Shown in pieces: positions 43,384 to 52,095 of a stretch of 64,000 nt of DNA. A program made the translations under genes and the position numbers. This DNA comes from Fictibacillus norfolkensis (GTDB lineage Bacteria; Bacillota; Bacilli; Bacillales; Fictibacillaceae). The stretch spans positions 1-64,000 of the forward strand of contig NZ_JACSQM010000005.1 in the NCBI RefSeq assembly GCF_014836645.1, in the 5' to 3' direction. Under the pieces are notes generated by a model. That model did not search any database. It had not been told where the DNA came from and saw only the letters and a program-made list of their open reading frames with translations. The first letter of the stretch is position 1, and every line of letters starts with the position of its first letter.

Positions 43384-43853
43384 TTAGAGATTATTACTTT
43401 TTATTTCTTTAAACCACTCATCCGCTATATCACTTGCAGTTTTACTCTCATCATTCATATATACTAACTCATACTTGTATTCAGCTTTAAATTTACGACT
43501 TTTTACATCATATATTAGTTTCATTTCAGTTGGCATATCTCTCTCATAATCTTTACATGTATTTTTAATACTCTCTATATATCTTCGTTTAAAATATCTA
43601 ATACCATAAACTGACGTTTAGTAGAAACGTCATATTCTTTGTCCCCATTCTTCAATATGTCATTCAATTTATGAGGCTTGACATATTGATTATTAATTAA
43701 ATAAAAGAATTTACTTGATCTTACAGTTTCTTCACAAGAAGCATAGATATATATTTTATCAGCCCTATCCTCTACATATTCCAAACATATAGACACCATA
43801 TCTGCTTGCAGTGCACTAAATTTATCTTCAAATTCTGTCATCCTTCTTTTCAC
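43384..43853 (-). pseudogene. YezG/DUF600-family immunity protein, frameshifted
   Basis: The first frame (43853 to 43575, 92 residues) has the N-terminus of a YezG-type protein and ends ...VLDILNEDI and a stop. The shifted frame continues from the same place as YIESIKNTCKDYERDMPTEMK. It then runs on through LIYDVKSRKFKAEYKYE and DEWFKEIKSNN to a stop at 43384. PTEMKLIYD and the D-x2-A-DEWF ending are typical of the YezG family. A missing base at the GATATATAG stretch near 43578 explains the break. In B. subtilis YezG neutralises the LXG toxin YeeF. Here it lies downstream of a different LXG toxin, as one of several immunity genes. Confidence 0.75.
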
Positions 43854-43893
43854 TCCTAAAATAATTGATTTACCATCAATAGAGTAATAAATA

Positions 43894-43986
43894 TTATAAA
43901 TTGTCTCTAAATTCTCTCTGCGTGTTAAGTTTCATAAATTCTTCTATCTCAATTAGTAGATAATACTCTGCCTGCTCTCTGAACCC
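43894..43986 (-). pseudogene. Possible orphan toxin-tip remnant
   Basis: A 30-codon fragment ending in a stop, reading GFREQAEYYLLIEIEEFMKL then NTQREFRDNL. It has no start or ribosome binding site and lies 40 bases upstream of the YezG-type immunity gene. Its position is that expected for a decayed toxin C-terminus. The sequence style fits toxin tips, but I cannot name the family. Confidence 0.35.
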
Positions 43987-44038
43987 TTATAACTAAACTG
44001 AAATAATTACTTACTAAAATGCATTCTCCTAAAACAAG

Positions 44039-44075
44039 GAAAACACTTGTTGCCTATTGACATTCAAGTGTTTTC
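44039..44075 (-). terminator. Terminator of the ankyrin-repeat gene
   Basis: On the minus strand AAAACACTTG pairs with CAAGTGTTTT over a 15-base loop, then CCTTGTTTT. The 190 bases to the YezG-like gene hold only the fragment at 43894-43986. Confidence 0.65.
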
Positions 44076-44084
44076 TTTGACTTA

Positions 44085-44591
44085 TTATTTTCCGTCCATC
44101 TGCTGTCTTAAATACTCTGCAATATCTGTCTGCCCAAATTCTCTAGCATATTCATATGCATTCATATTTTTCAAACTCTCTCCCGTATATCGTTTTGAAA
44201 TATCAATTCCTGATTCGACTAGGAGCTCAACCATGTCTTTATGCCCGCCATAAATTGCTCCGAACAATGGATTCCTTTTTGCTAAGCTCTCATCTAATTC
44301 TGCCCCTGAATCTAACAGATATTTTACAATCTCCAGATGCCCTGCACCTGCTGCTAAATTTAATGCTGAAGCATCAAAAGTTCCACCTTTTGTGTTAATA
44401 TCGATTCCTTGTTCAATTAGATATTTACATACTTCAAGATTTCCATGTTTGGCAGCTACATGTAGCCATGTGCCAAACGTTGTCATTGTGTTTAAGACTT
44501 CTTTATCATGACCAATTAATAGCTTAACTTTATCGTTTTCAAAGTTTTTAATGGCAAGCCTGATTTCTTTATATTGATGCACATTAACCAC
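44085..44591 (-). CDS. Ankyrin-repeat protein, probable immunity protein
   Basis: A 168-residue protein with four ankyrin repeats (about 38-145; clear units HVAAKHGNLEVCKYLIEQGI, NLAAGAGHLEIVKYLLDSGA and AIYGGHKDMVELLVESGI). Ankyrin proteins of this size are common immunity proteins in polymorphic toxin loci. The start is GTG, eight bases after GGAG. It lies between the SUKH gene and the YezG-like gene downstream of the LXG toxin. It has its own terminator, so it is an independent cassette. The 300 bases between it and the SUKH gene hold the SUKH terminator, AT-rich DNA and no convincing ORF. Confidence 0.8.
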   Translation of the reverse strand: MVNVHQYKEIRLAIKNFENDKVKLLIGHDKEVLNTMTTFGTWLHVAAKHGNLEVCKYLIEQGIDINTKGGTFDASALNLAAGAGHLEIVKYLLDSGAELDESLAKRNPLFGAIYGGHKDMVELLVESGIDISKRYTGESLKNMNAYEYAREFGQTDIAEYLRQQMDGK

Positions 44592-44831
44592 GGCCTTATC
44601 TCCATATTAATATGTAAGCATTTATCAGATTACTACCAATTGCTAAGCTTCTCTAAAAGTATCCTCAAGATAATCGTTAAAAGTATCACACTTCTATACT
44701 ATACAATTCTATCATTTGAGTAATTAAAACACTGAATATCTGCCATCCTATACTATTACTTTCTCTGTTACAAACTCTATACGTATCCTTTACATATTCC
44801 ATCGTTCAAAGATAAAATTTGTCATCTTGAG

Positions 44832-44867
44832 AAAAAAATCTTGAATGACATGTTGTCATTCAAGATT
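44832..44867 (-). terminator. Terminator of the toxin-immunity pair
   Basis: AATCTTGAATGACA pairs perfectly with TGTCATTCAAGATT (14 bp) over a 3-base loop, followed on the minus strand by TTTTTTT. Confidence 0.88.
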
Positions 44868-44892
44868 AAAATCAATCTTTCTTACAAAAAAT

Positions 44893-45342
44893 TTATTCAT
44901 CATGTGTTTCATGTAACATGCTTAAAAATTTGTTAATATCATTTGCAAGAAAGTACATATTACTCATATCATCCGGATTCTCTGATTCTTGTTCATGATC
45001 CCAAAAATAAATATTTTCATAATAGGATTCATTAGTTCCCAAACAAATCACGTTACCTGCAGAATCGTCTGCAATAGGAATAAACCCATTCGGAAGCCTA
45101 TACTCATATATATTGATTACCTTCTCTAAATTATCATACATATCTCCGATGCCATTAAATACATTTAAAACACTATGCCCTTTTTCATCTGAAATTTTAA
45201 ATGTACTAGCGGAAGGGTAACCACCATTCCACTGAAGTAAAAATTTTTTGTATTTTTCGGTTAACTTTACTTCGTTTTTATATTCAAATTGTTTAATGGT
45301 TTCTATTGAAATTTTTTCGTTATCACTTTCTATCAATATCAT
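44893..45342 (-). CDS. SMI1/KNR4 (SUKH) immunity protein
   Basis: A 149-residue SUKH-1 protein. The characteristic pattern is visible: LTEKYKKFLLQWNGGYP near 30-46, NGFIPIADDSAGNVICLG near 85-103 and VYFWDHE-like YFWDHEQE near 112. SUKH proteins are broad immunity proteins for nuclease toxins. The GAGGAGG site overlaps the stop of the LXG toxin gene 15 bases upstream, so toxin and immunity are made together. It is the best candidate for the cognate immunity protein. Confidence 0.9.
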   Translation of the reverse strand: MILIESDNEKISIETIKQFEYKNEVKLTEKYKKFLLQWNGGYPSASTFKISDEKGHSVLNVFNGIGDMYDNLEKVINIYEYRLPNGFIPIADDSAGNVICLGTNESYYENIYFWDHEQESENPDDMSNMYFLANDINKFLSMLHETHDE

Positions 45343-45357
45343 TGTAATATCCTCCTC

Positions 45358-47208
45358 TTATCTAGCTCCATTAACAGTTGATACTCCTCCAGAATGAGTG
45401 AACTCTCTATGAATATCTTTTTCTACAAGAATCATTGTTTTACCGTCTTGATGATGGTGCCATATATAGCCTGCAGGCGGCTTATTGAACGCTGGTACAG
45501 GTGGATCAGAATCTTTACTTAAACCAGCTTTTAAATTTGCTTCCTTATAATCAAGAGGACGATTAGTTGGGCTAGCAATATTAATTTCTACTGGACGCAC
45601 AGTGGGGTGCATATACGGTGTGAAATCTGGATAACCATCTATATATTTTACTGATTGCCCCTTCTTATTGGTATAGATCCAAGTCCCATTTTCATCTATT
45701 TCTACGTGTCCACCTTTTTTCTTCCAATTCTCTGGAACAGGAGAATTTCTTGGTTTTTGCACCGCACTCTGCTGCATCAATTCCTTAACAGTCTTCGTCT
45801 CCGTGCTAATCGTTCTAATCACATGACCGGTCGGTGAAGCAAACGCGTGGACTTTGAATCCGATTGGTATGTGTGTGTTGCCTACATTGTGCTTTATGGT
45901 CTTAGCCATTTCTTCAGCCTGCAAAAGCTTCTGTCTCGCATATTGAGTGCTGTAAGGGAATTTCGTCTGAACGAATTTCCCCATATCTACTTTGCTTAGT
46001 CCATACCCTGCACCGCCGACTCCTACTATTGCAAAAGCATTAAACAGACTCTGGTTACACTGTTGTTCCGTTAATTCATTGCCAAACATGTCTTTTCCGG
46101 TGAAGTACTCCCCAAAACCGTTCGCTGACACAAGTCCATATATGCCATATTCGGCTTTTTGGAGATTCTTTAGTCCCTGCGCCGTTCGGTGGGCATCGAG
46201 CATATGATTCGCGGCATTCGCTCCTTTTACCGTTTTGTAGACGGCCGATCCACCCTTACCGATTCGCCCTGCCCAACCGACGAACGGAACAAAGCCTGCT
46301 GCTGCCATAGCGCCAGATGTAACGCGTTCTGCATCACTCAGTTTGCGTCCTGTGACAGGATCAACGCCCGTCGCAGCTCGCTGTGTATCGTAATATCCGG
46401 TTACTTCACCTGTAAACGTACAGACAGTGTCCCACGCCTTCTCGTAAAATGGTCTGTTTTCCATTTCTTCGATTTCTTTTGCAATCCTTCGATCCTCTTT
46501 TTGCTGCTTTTTAAACGTTAGATAATCAGAGGTATCTTTTTTCGCTTGTCCGATCGCTTTGTAGACTTCACTATTGTGGTAAGCTTCCGCGTTAAAGTTG
46601 AGAGGAGAAATGGTCTCCCCTTGCCGTGTCGCTTCCATCAGCTGTGCGAACAGCCCGTAAATATGCTGTTCTTGATTTTGAGAAATGCTGTACTCTTCTG
46701 ATAAGCGTTGATCGAACTCGTTTACTTTATCGACCGTATCAGATCGTTTTTTCTCAGCTTTATCCATCTGATCTTCATATGCATCTTTAGAAAATACCGA
46801 TAAGGAGACAAGGTCATTGACTCTGTTAAAAATGTGCTGCAATGCTTCTTGTTGATCAGCGACCATATCCTTCGCCTGTTTCCCCGCTCGCTCCACGTTC
46901 TCTTCTAAAAAAGGCACCTGCACGAATGTATCTCCAGAAAGGTCCACATCCTCTGTATCTCCAGGAATACCTTTAAAAAAGCCGACATTCGTGTCGATCA
47001 ACCGAATCCAGGCATCGATAACATCCATCTGTCCCTGGTAGAATCCCTTGATCGCATCTGCTCCATGCCCTTTAAAGTCATGGTTCTCTACTATTTTACT
47101 AAACTCTTTTTTTAAAGTCTCAAATTGTTCTCTTAATTGCTCATAATGGTGGGCTCGTTCACTGGTTGCAGCTTTTAAGGTTGAGGCTTCGTATACTTTG
47201 CTTCCCAT
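45358..47208 (-). CDS. LXG polymorphic toxin with WHH (HNH/Endo VII) nuclease tip
   Basis: A 616-residue toxin. The N-terminal LXG domain (about 1-235; MGSKVYEASTLKAA at the start, with long amphipathic helices) targets the type VII secretion system. A pre-toxin linker (about 290-380, TSGAMAAAGFVPFVGWAGRIGKGG style) is followed by a C-terminal nuclease (about 500-616). Its core is PPAGYIWHHHQDG...LVEKDIHREFTHSGG, the WHH variant of HNH/Endo VII DNases. It probably cuts DNA in rival cells. No small LXG chaperone genes lie upstream, which is unusual because Lap-type partners often do. SUKH, ankyrin and YezG-like immunity genes follow. The 330 bases upstream hold no gene on either strand. Confidence 0.92.
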   Translation of the reverse strand: MGSKVYEASTLKAATSERAHHYEQLREQFETLKKEFSKIVENHDFKGHGADAIKGFYQGQMDVIDAWIRLIDTNVGFFKGIPGDTEDVDLSGDTFVQVPFLEENVERAGKQAKDMVADQQEALQHIFNRVNDLVSLSVFSKDAYEDQMDKAEKKRSDTVDKVNEFDQRLSEEYSISQNQEQHIYGLFAQLMEATRQGETISPLNFNAEAYHNSEVYKAIGQAKKDTSDYLTFKKQQKEDRRIAKEIEEMENRPFYEKAWDTVCTFTGEVTGYYDTQRAATGVDPVTGRKLSDAERVTSGAMAAAGFVPFVGWAGRIGKGGSAVYKTVKGANAANHMLDAHRTAQGLKNLQKAEYGIYGLVSANGFGEYFTGKDMFGNELTEQQCNQSLFNAFAIVGVGGAGYGLSKVDMGKFVQTKFPYSTQYARQKLLQAEEMAKTIKHNVGNTHIPIGFKVHAFASPTGHVIRTISTETKTVKELMQQSAVQKPRNSPVPENWKKKGGHVEIDENGTWIYTNKKGQSVKYIDGYPDFTPYMHPTVRPVEINIASPTNRPLDYKEANLKAGLSKDSDPPVPAFNKPPAGYIWHHHQDGKTMILVEKDIHREFTHSGGVSTVNGAR

Positions 47209-47544
47209 TTACTGTTGCCCTCTTTCGTCTGTAATGTTTTCCTATTTTACACTTCCTTTATTATCCAATATATAAACCGTGATTTTCAATGAAACTTGTG
47301 TACCATTTTCCGCATATGTTTATAAGTAACTTCTTAGAGGATTCTATTTGATAAAGACTTTATTAGAGGTTAAAAATGATATTTGAGAAATCACTAAAAT
47401 CTTATATAATTTTCATGATATGTAAGAGGATTGACTCTTCGTTATTTAAACTTGCCTTCATCTGAAGTGCCTTCAATTTTTAGTGATAGTATTAATTCTA
47501 GGGTAATAATCTGATTTAGTTAAAGTATAAAGGGATGAAAATTA

Positions 47545-47868
47545 ATGGATATTATTTTTGCAATATTTAACGGATTTATTGTTTTTATCTATTTTGGCAT
47601 TCTAAGAATAGGCACAAAAAGAATTAGTATAAACACTATAACTATAGAGAAAAAAGCTATATTAATAAGTTTAATGATACTCATCATTTCTTCTTTCGTT
47701 CTAGTAATTCCAGAAGGTATTCATACTAGCTTTGCAAAGGGAGGTTTAACCATTGCCTTTTGTATAATTTTGTTTACTATTTGGCTGGGAATTATAAAAA
47801 ACATAAGCGATAAGACATATGAAAAATCTGTTGGGTTACTAAAAAAATTCTTATTAAACCTTGTTTAA
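47545..47868 (+). CDS. Small hypothetical membrane protein
   Basis: A 107-residue protein with three hydrophobic helices (about 5-22, 35-55 and 67-88) and a lysine-rich tail. AAGGG lies about 10 bases before the ATG. Convergent with the ABC-associated genes and sharing a terminator with them. Family not recognised. Low-GC, accessory character like its neighbours. Confidence 0.55.
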   Translation: MDIIFAIFNGFIVFIYFGILRIGTKRISINTITIEKKAILISLMILIISSFVLVIPEGIHTSFAKGGLTIAFCIILFTIWLGIIKNISDKTYEKSVGLLKKFLLNLV

Positions 47869-47889
47869 CTGTTTAATAAAGCCTAAAAA

Positions 47890-47936
47890 AAAGATAAAAC
47901 TCAATTTTGCACGAAGCTCAATTGAGTCCTATCTTT
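47890..47936. terminator. Bidirectional terminator
   Basis: AAAGATA and ACTCAATT pair with AATTGAGT and TATCTTT in one long hairpin between convergent genes. The minus-strand stop codon is at its edge. Confidence 0.7.
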
Positions 47937-48573
47937 ACTTTATAAGAGTTAATTCGATAACAACTGAATCATATTCTTCCTCTAAGGACTTACGTACATC
48001 TAAAATATTTCCAGTCTCCAGATTAATTTTATATGTTGATACCTTCTCGAAGGCAAAGGAATCCAACTGATCTTTTCCGTAACCAGGTAATATTTGAACA
48101 AAAGGCTTTTCTTTTACTTTTACTTTCCCTTTGCCCCTAACCTTATAGCTAATTTTATATCTACCCTCTAAAATTTGTTTTCCTACCATATAATTTCCGG
48201 AGTGAACTATACGATACTTATTCTGTGCGTCCATTTTTAAAGGAACATATTCGGCTGGCAACAACTTTACACTTCCATTTCCTACAACAAAGGCATGAGC
48301 ATTATTTTCTAATCGCTGACCAACTATCATATCTCCTTTTGATAACTTGACAGGCATTAACGACACATCATCTGATAAGGAAATCACATCATAAAATCCA
48401 GCTTTCACCTGCTTACCGATTAAGTAATCACCTTTTTTGAGAATAACTTCTTCTGCAGCATTAAAAAAAGTTGGGTTATCATTTTTAATGATTTTTAAAA
48501 GATATTTTGTGCCTAGGAAACATAAAAACAAAACGACCAGCGCAATAAAAACTACTTTTTTAAAATTGTTCAT
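47935..48573 (-). CDS. Membrane-anchored protein with two GKQ-type repeats, ABC-associated
   Basis: A 212-residue protein with one N-terminal helix (about 7-27) and an extracellular beta-rich part. Two similar units occur, GDYLIGKQVKAGFYDV (about 48-63) and GNYMVGKQILEGRYKI (about 126-141). This G-Y-x-x-GKQ-x-x-x-G-x-Y pattern appears in small Gram-positive surface proteins. The start overlaps the ATPase gene by 14 bases, so it belongs to the ABC operon and is its last gene. It may be an accessory or self-protection factor. Confidence 0.75.
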   Translation of the reverse strand: MNNFKKVVFIALVVLFLCFLGTKYLLKIIKNDNPTFFNAAEEVILKKGDYLIGKQVKAGFYDVISLSDDVSLMPVKLSKGDMIVGQRLENNAHAFVVGNGSVKLLPAEYVPLKMDAQNKYRIVHSGNYMVGKQILEGRYKISYKVRGKGKVKVKEKPFVQILPGYGKDQLDSFAFEKVSTYKINLETGNILDVRKSLEEEYDSVVIELTLIK

Positions 48574-49195
48574 CTATTAACAATCCGTCTGACATTTTAA
48601 GCGTATAATCACATAATAAAGAAAGATCTTCTTTATTATGGCTTGCAATTATTACTATTGCACCGCGTTCCTTTTCTTCCGTAAGTACCTTGTGGACAAG
48701 GCTAACTCCTTTTTCATCTATAGCGTTTGTCGGCTCATCTAACAAAAGGATATCAGGCTTCTCAAAAATAGCCTGAGCAAGATTTAACCTCTGTTTCATT
48801 CCTAAAGAATATTTCTTCACTTTAAGTTTCCCATGTTGTTCAAGTCCTACTCTTTTAATAGATTCATCGATCTCGTCTTTTGTAGCAATCTTCTTGATCT
48901 TGGCTAACATTTTAAGATTAGTAGTCGCGTCAAACTGCGGAAGAAGTTGCATATTTTCAATAATGATTCCTACACTAGGAGGTACGGATATATCTTTATG
49001 CAGTTCTTTGCTGTTTATTAGAACTTTACCTTCCGTAGGAACGAGAAGTCCCGCCAGTGATCGAAGAAGCATTGTTTTCCCCGAGCCATTCTTTCCGTAA
49101 ATACCGTATATTTTTCCGCGTTCGAACTGAAAAGAAATATCTCTCAATACATATGTTTGTTTGATTTTTTTACTAAGATCTTTAACTTCAATCAT
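48560..49195 (-). CDS. ABC transporter ATP-binding protein
   Basis: A 211-residue ATPase with Walker A GKNGSGKT (about 33-40), signature YSLGMKQR (about 128), Walker B ILLLDEPT and a final IIASHNKED. It is the small type that drives ABC-2 exporters for peptides, bacteriocins or lipids. AAGGTGGG lies 6-7 bases before the ATG. It follows three permease genes in one operon. Confidence 0.92.
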   Translation of the reverse strand: MIEVKDLSKKIKQTYVLRDISFQFERGKIYGIYGKNGSGKTMLLRSLAGLLVPTEGKVLINSKELHKDISVPPSVGIIIENMQLLPQFDATTNLKMLAKIKKIATKDEIDESIKRVGLEQHGKLKVKKYSLGMKQRLNLAQAIFEKPDILLLDEPTNAIDEKGVSLVHKVLTEEKERGAIVIIASHNKEDLSLLCDYTLKMSDGLLIDEQF

Positions 49196-49207
49196 ATGAA
49201 TCCCACC

Positions 49208-49939
49208 TTAGAAAATATCCATTTTTTTTATTTTCTTACTTGCGATAAATAATACAAACACTAAAATACTAATAAGTATCGTTATCCCTATCAGATAAGA
49301 AATAACAGGGGTTTGAAATTCTGGTATTGAAGTTAAACCGTTTTTAAATCCCATTGCATAGTTTGGAAGAAGTAAATAATAAATGAATCCTCCAGCCCCG
49401 AAAACATACATTTGCTTTGCAAGAATGATTGAGATCACAACATAGGCATTTACTATTAATTGCGAAGCTTGTGGAGATATAAACAGTTCCATGGTTAGCT
49501 GCAAGGAAATTAAAGTCGATAGAGTTAAAAAATATATAAATAAAAGTTTAGTAATATCTATTACTTTTAAATTGATGTTTGAATCTGTTAATAGAAACTT
49601 AAATATAAGAGCCTGTATAACAACAAAGATAAAACTTACAATCATCATAGATAGGTAACGCTTATATAGCCATCTTGTTCTTCCATAGTTCCGTATGATT
49701 ATGATTTTTCCATATGTTTCAAGAGCATCTCTACAATATCCTGTAAAGTAGAAGCTCATTGCAACAATTGGTAATATCCAATAAACAAGAAATTTGTTTT
49801 CCAATGCATATGAAGAGGTAATTGGAACGCCATCCAGAAATGGCAGAGATGAATATAACGTTTCAAAATCATTTATTAATAAAGCTTGTATAATCATAAT
49901 GATTATAACCAGTAAGAATAGAGCTTTATTTTTGATCAT
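49208..49939 (-). CDS. ABC-2 type permease subunit
   Basis: About 243 residues with six hydrophobic helices. The ATG at 49939 follows the previous permease's stop almost directly (TAAAATG), with AAGGA a little upstream. The frame is open 39 bases further, but that start would be TTG without a ribosome binding site. Contains the segment GRTRWLYKRYLSM found in small ABC-2 permeases. Third of three permeases encoded in a row. Confidence 0.8.
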   Translation of the reverse strand: MIKNKALFLLVIIIMIIQALLINDFETLYSSLPFLDGVPITSSYALENKFLVYWILPIVAMSFYFTGYCRDALETYGKIIIIRNYGRTRWLYKRYLSMMIVSFIFVVIQALIFKFLLTDSNINLKVIDITKLLFIYFLTLSTLISLQLTMELFISPQASQLIVNAYVVISIILAKQMYVFGAGGFIYYLLLPNYAMGFKNGLTSIPEFQTPVISYLIGITILISILVFVLFIASKKIKKMDIF

Positions 49940-49940
49940 T

Positions 49941-50645
49941 TTATAAAATATCCTTTTTAAAAAATAACGGTGATCCAATTAGATAGAAGATAACACTTAA
50001 TGCAAATAGTCGTATGTATGATAGAAAAACATCGGTTATTGTTTTTTTATTTTCTAATAATGATTGAAAGATATTTAAATCCTTATAAGGATCCCAAACA
50101 TTTTCTGGAATTAATAGCAGACCAAAGGAATAGAGAATACCTACAAATAAGTAAGTTGCAAATATCGCTATACCAAAAGAGTTACTAAGGTCATAGATAA
50201 TCCTATACATTATGCCTATCCAGGAAAAGTAGAGAACAAGCCCTATCATTTGAACGAAACTTATAAAAAAATAACGAACTTCTTTTAATAATTCTACATC
50301 TATAAAAAGAAACGTTAACAGGTTGTTAATCATCATGTGGCTTAACGAAAACATAAAAGCCATCAAAAAAACTTTCCCTACAACTTTGAAATAATGTCTT
50401 TCTCTTGAAAGCCTAACAAGTGTATACGGTTTTTCTAAAGGTAAGAAAAAATTTAAAAAGAACAAAAATGGAATGGTATAAAACAGGGCATACGCTTTGA
50501 AAGAATTATAGCCAAATGCACTATTATTCATATAAATTAAAGATTCTAATGTAGAAAACCCTAGATACCGGCTATTATTTATAAACCAGAGCACGATGAA
50601 TAATAACAGAATTGCAAATGATACGATGAATCTTTTACCCGTCAT
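49941..50645 (-). CDS. ABC-2 type permease subunit
   Basis: A 234-residue protein with six hydrophobic helices and the loop LVRLSRERHYFKVVGKVFL, similar to small ABC-2 permeases. GAGGTG precedes the ATG, which overlaps the end of the preceding permease gene by 11 bases. It forms one operon with the other permeases and the ATPase. Likely a membrane half of the same exporter. Confidence 0.78.
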   Translation of the reverse strand: MTGKRFIVSFAILLLFIVLWFINNSRYLGFSTLESLIYMNNSAFGYNSFKAYALFYTIPFLFFLNFFLPLEKPYTLVRLSRERHYFKVVGKVFLMAFMFSLSHMMINNLLTFLFIDVELLKEVRYFFISFVQMIGLVLYFSWIGIMYRIIYDLSNSFGIAIFATYLFVGILYSFGLLLIPENVWDPYKDLNIFQSLLENKKTITDVFLSYIRLFALSVIFYLIGSPLFFKKDIL

Positions 50646-51393
50646 TAAATTTCACCTCATAGAAGTAAATGAGCGCAGGTATCGAAATAAAAACAGCTAA
50701 GGCAGTAGCTAAGACCGGTAGAAGCGTATCAAATCCATACTCTGCAAATGGTTGGAATAAGTACATTAACGAATCATCTCTAATGACTAAAAAGAACCAA
50801 ACAAAGAAAGCCGCTGAATAAGAATACTTACGATCTTGAAAAAATAGACTGAACGATGCTCCAAGCAGCCCCGCAAATCCTGCAAGCAAACACGCAGTAA
50901 AGCTAAATACAATGACCGCCAAATATGGATGTTCAATACTTAATGTAAAAAGAAGATTATCTGGCAATGAATATTCTTTAGTGTTTTTGCCACCCATAAA
51001 AAAAAGAGAGACTAAAATAAAATTCAATAAGAGAGAGATAAACATTGCAAAGAATGAGATAAGAAACGACGTAGCTAATTTATATGAAAAGTATTTCTTT
51101 TTTCCGTATTTACTAATAAAGATATTTTGACTTCCTGTTCGATAATCTTGAATGACGGTATCAGAACCTAAAAGTAATAGAAAAAGGGGAAGAAACCATA
51201 ATAATAATGCTTGTGTCATATGCCCCCTGCTAGAGCCTGACAAAAAGAAAGAAAAGGGGGGATAGAGTTCATGACCTGATTGAAACTTCACTAATAATAA
51301 TTGAACAACTTCAACACAGGGAATGAGTAAGATAATAAAAAAAATGGATCGACTTAGTTTTGTACGAAAAATACGATAGAATTCACTAGCCAT
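50635..51393 (-). CDS. ABC-2 type permease subunit
   Basis: About 252 residues, six hydrophobic helices; the loop DYRTGSQNIFISKYGKKKYF marks it as a relative of small ABC-2 permeases. The ATG at 51393 follows GGGTGAT by 7 bases and is preferred over an ATG 18 bases upstream. First gene of the exporter operon. It follows the secreted DUF2712-like gene and its terminator, so exporter expression may be by read-through from that promoter. Confidence 0.8.
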   Translation of the reverse strand: MASEFYRIFRTKLSRSIFFIILLIPCVEVVQLLLVKFQSGHELYPPFSFFLSGSSRGHMTQALLLWFLPLFLLLLGSDTVIQDYRTGSQNIFISKYGKKKYFSYKLATSFLISFFAMFISLLLNFILVSLFFMGGKNTKEYSLPDNLLFTLSIEHPYLAVIVFSFTACLLAGFAGLLGASFSLFFQDRKYSYSAAFFVWFFLVIRDDSLMYLFQPFAEYGFDTLLPVLATALAVFISIPALIYFYEVKFNDG

Positions 51394-51520
51394 TGTAATC
51401 ACCCAGCTCATATATTATTTGATTCAAAAAACAAGTGTAAGAGAGCTAAAAAATAACAATTAATATTCTATAAATATATTATTATTCTAATTTTTATTTA
51501 TGCAAACATGTCCTACATTG

Positions 51521-51556
51521 TTTAAAAACAGCGGCAACAATAATTGCCACTGTTTC
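51521..51556 (-). terminator. Terminator after the secreted DUF2712-like gene
   Basis: AAACAG-c-GGCAA pairs with TTGCC-a-CTGTTT over a 6-base loop; the minus-strand tail is TTTTTAAA. It lies between the secreted protein gene and the permease operon and would favour high expression of the former. Confidence 0.75.
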
Positions 51557-51569
51557 CTTTTAATCTTAA

Positions 51570-51995
51570 TTAGTTGATTTCTTCATCCCAATATCCAGAA
51601 GCAGTGAATCCACTTGTTGTGTAGTTATTATTCTCAACACCCAGCCTAACATTCTCTTGGTTTGCAGTACTAAATGCAGTATAGTATTTAGCACCTGAAC
51701 CTTGAGCAACATCATGTGTATCAGATACTCGTGTACCACTCTTATCTAACCAATATGTAGCCACTGTTCCTTTACCTTCACTAGAATAGGAATAGTTAAC
51801 TTTCCACTTATTACTCGTATCAGTCGTTTGGCGATATCTTTCCTTAGAATAAGAATTCGCATGCTCAGGTTTTAAGCTGAAACTATACTCAATGTTATCA
51901 TTACTTGCTAATGCCACGTTTCCTGCTGTTAGTAATGTAATGCCCATCACACCTGCTAATCCTACTCTGTAATACTTTTTAATCGTTTTCTTCAT
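51570..51995 (-). CDS. Secreted DUF2712-like protein
   Basis: About 141 residues. A classical signal peptide (MKKTIKKYYRVGLAGVMGI..., cleavage likely after NVALA near residue 31) precedes a mature domain of about 110 residues rich in Tyr, Ser and Thr. Features recalled from DUF2712 proteins are YSFSLKP.HANSYS, RYRQTTDTSNKWKV and the C-terminal SGYWDEEIN. There are no cysteines. GGGAGG lies 7 bases before the ATG at 51995. It is located between a PapR-like peptide gene and an ABC exporter operon. Function unproven; a bacteriocin-like or surface role is possible (inference). Confidence 0.8.
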   Translation of the reverse strand: MKKTIKKYYRVGLAGVMGITLLTAGNVALASNDNIEYSFSLKPEHANSYSKERYRQTTDTSNKWKVNYSYSSEGKGTVATYWLDKSGTRVSDTHDVAQGSGAKYYTAFSTANQENVRLGVENNNYTTSGFTASGYWDEEIN

Positions 51996-52032
51996 TTCAT
52001 TTCCTCCCTTATTTAAAAACAATTTATATTTA

Positions 52033-52079
52033 AAGATTGTAATTGGTTAACTTAAGCAAGTTACTCTATTACAAATCTT
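52033..52079 (-). promoter_or_regulatory. Nested inverted repeats upstream of the secreted-protein gene
   Basis: An outer inverted repeat AAGATTGTAAT...ATTACAAATCTT (52033-52043 and 52068-52079, one bulged base) encloses a 16-base palindrome TAACTTaagcAAGTTA (52048-52063). It fills most of the short space between the PapR-like gene and the DUF2712-like gene and is a good candidate binding site for the adjacent PlcR-like regulator. Confidence 0.5.
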
Positions 52080-52095
52080 GAAATATCACTATGAA

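Noticed and set aside
44592..44892. A 38-codon minus-strand ORF between the SUKH and ankyrin genes
   Set aside because: No ribosome binding site, AT-rich and without recognisable features; possibly debris from an older cassette.
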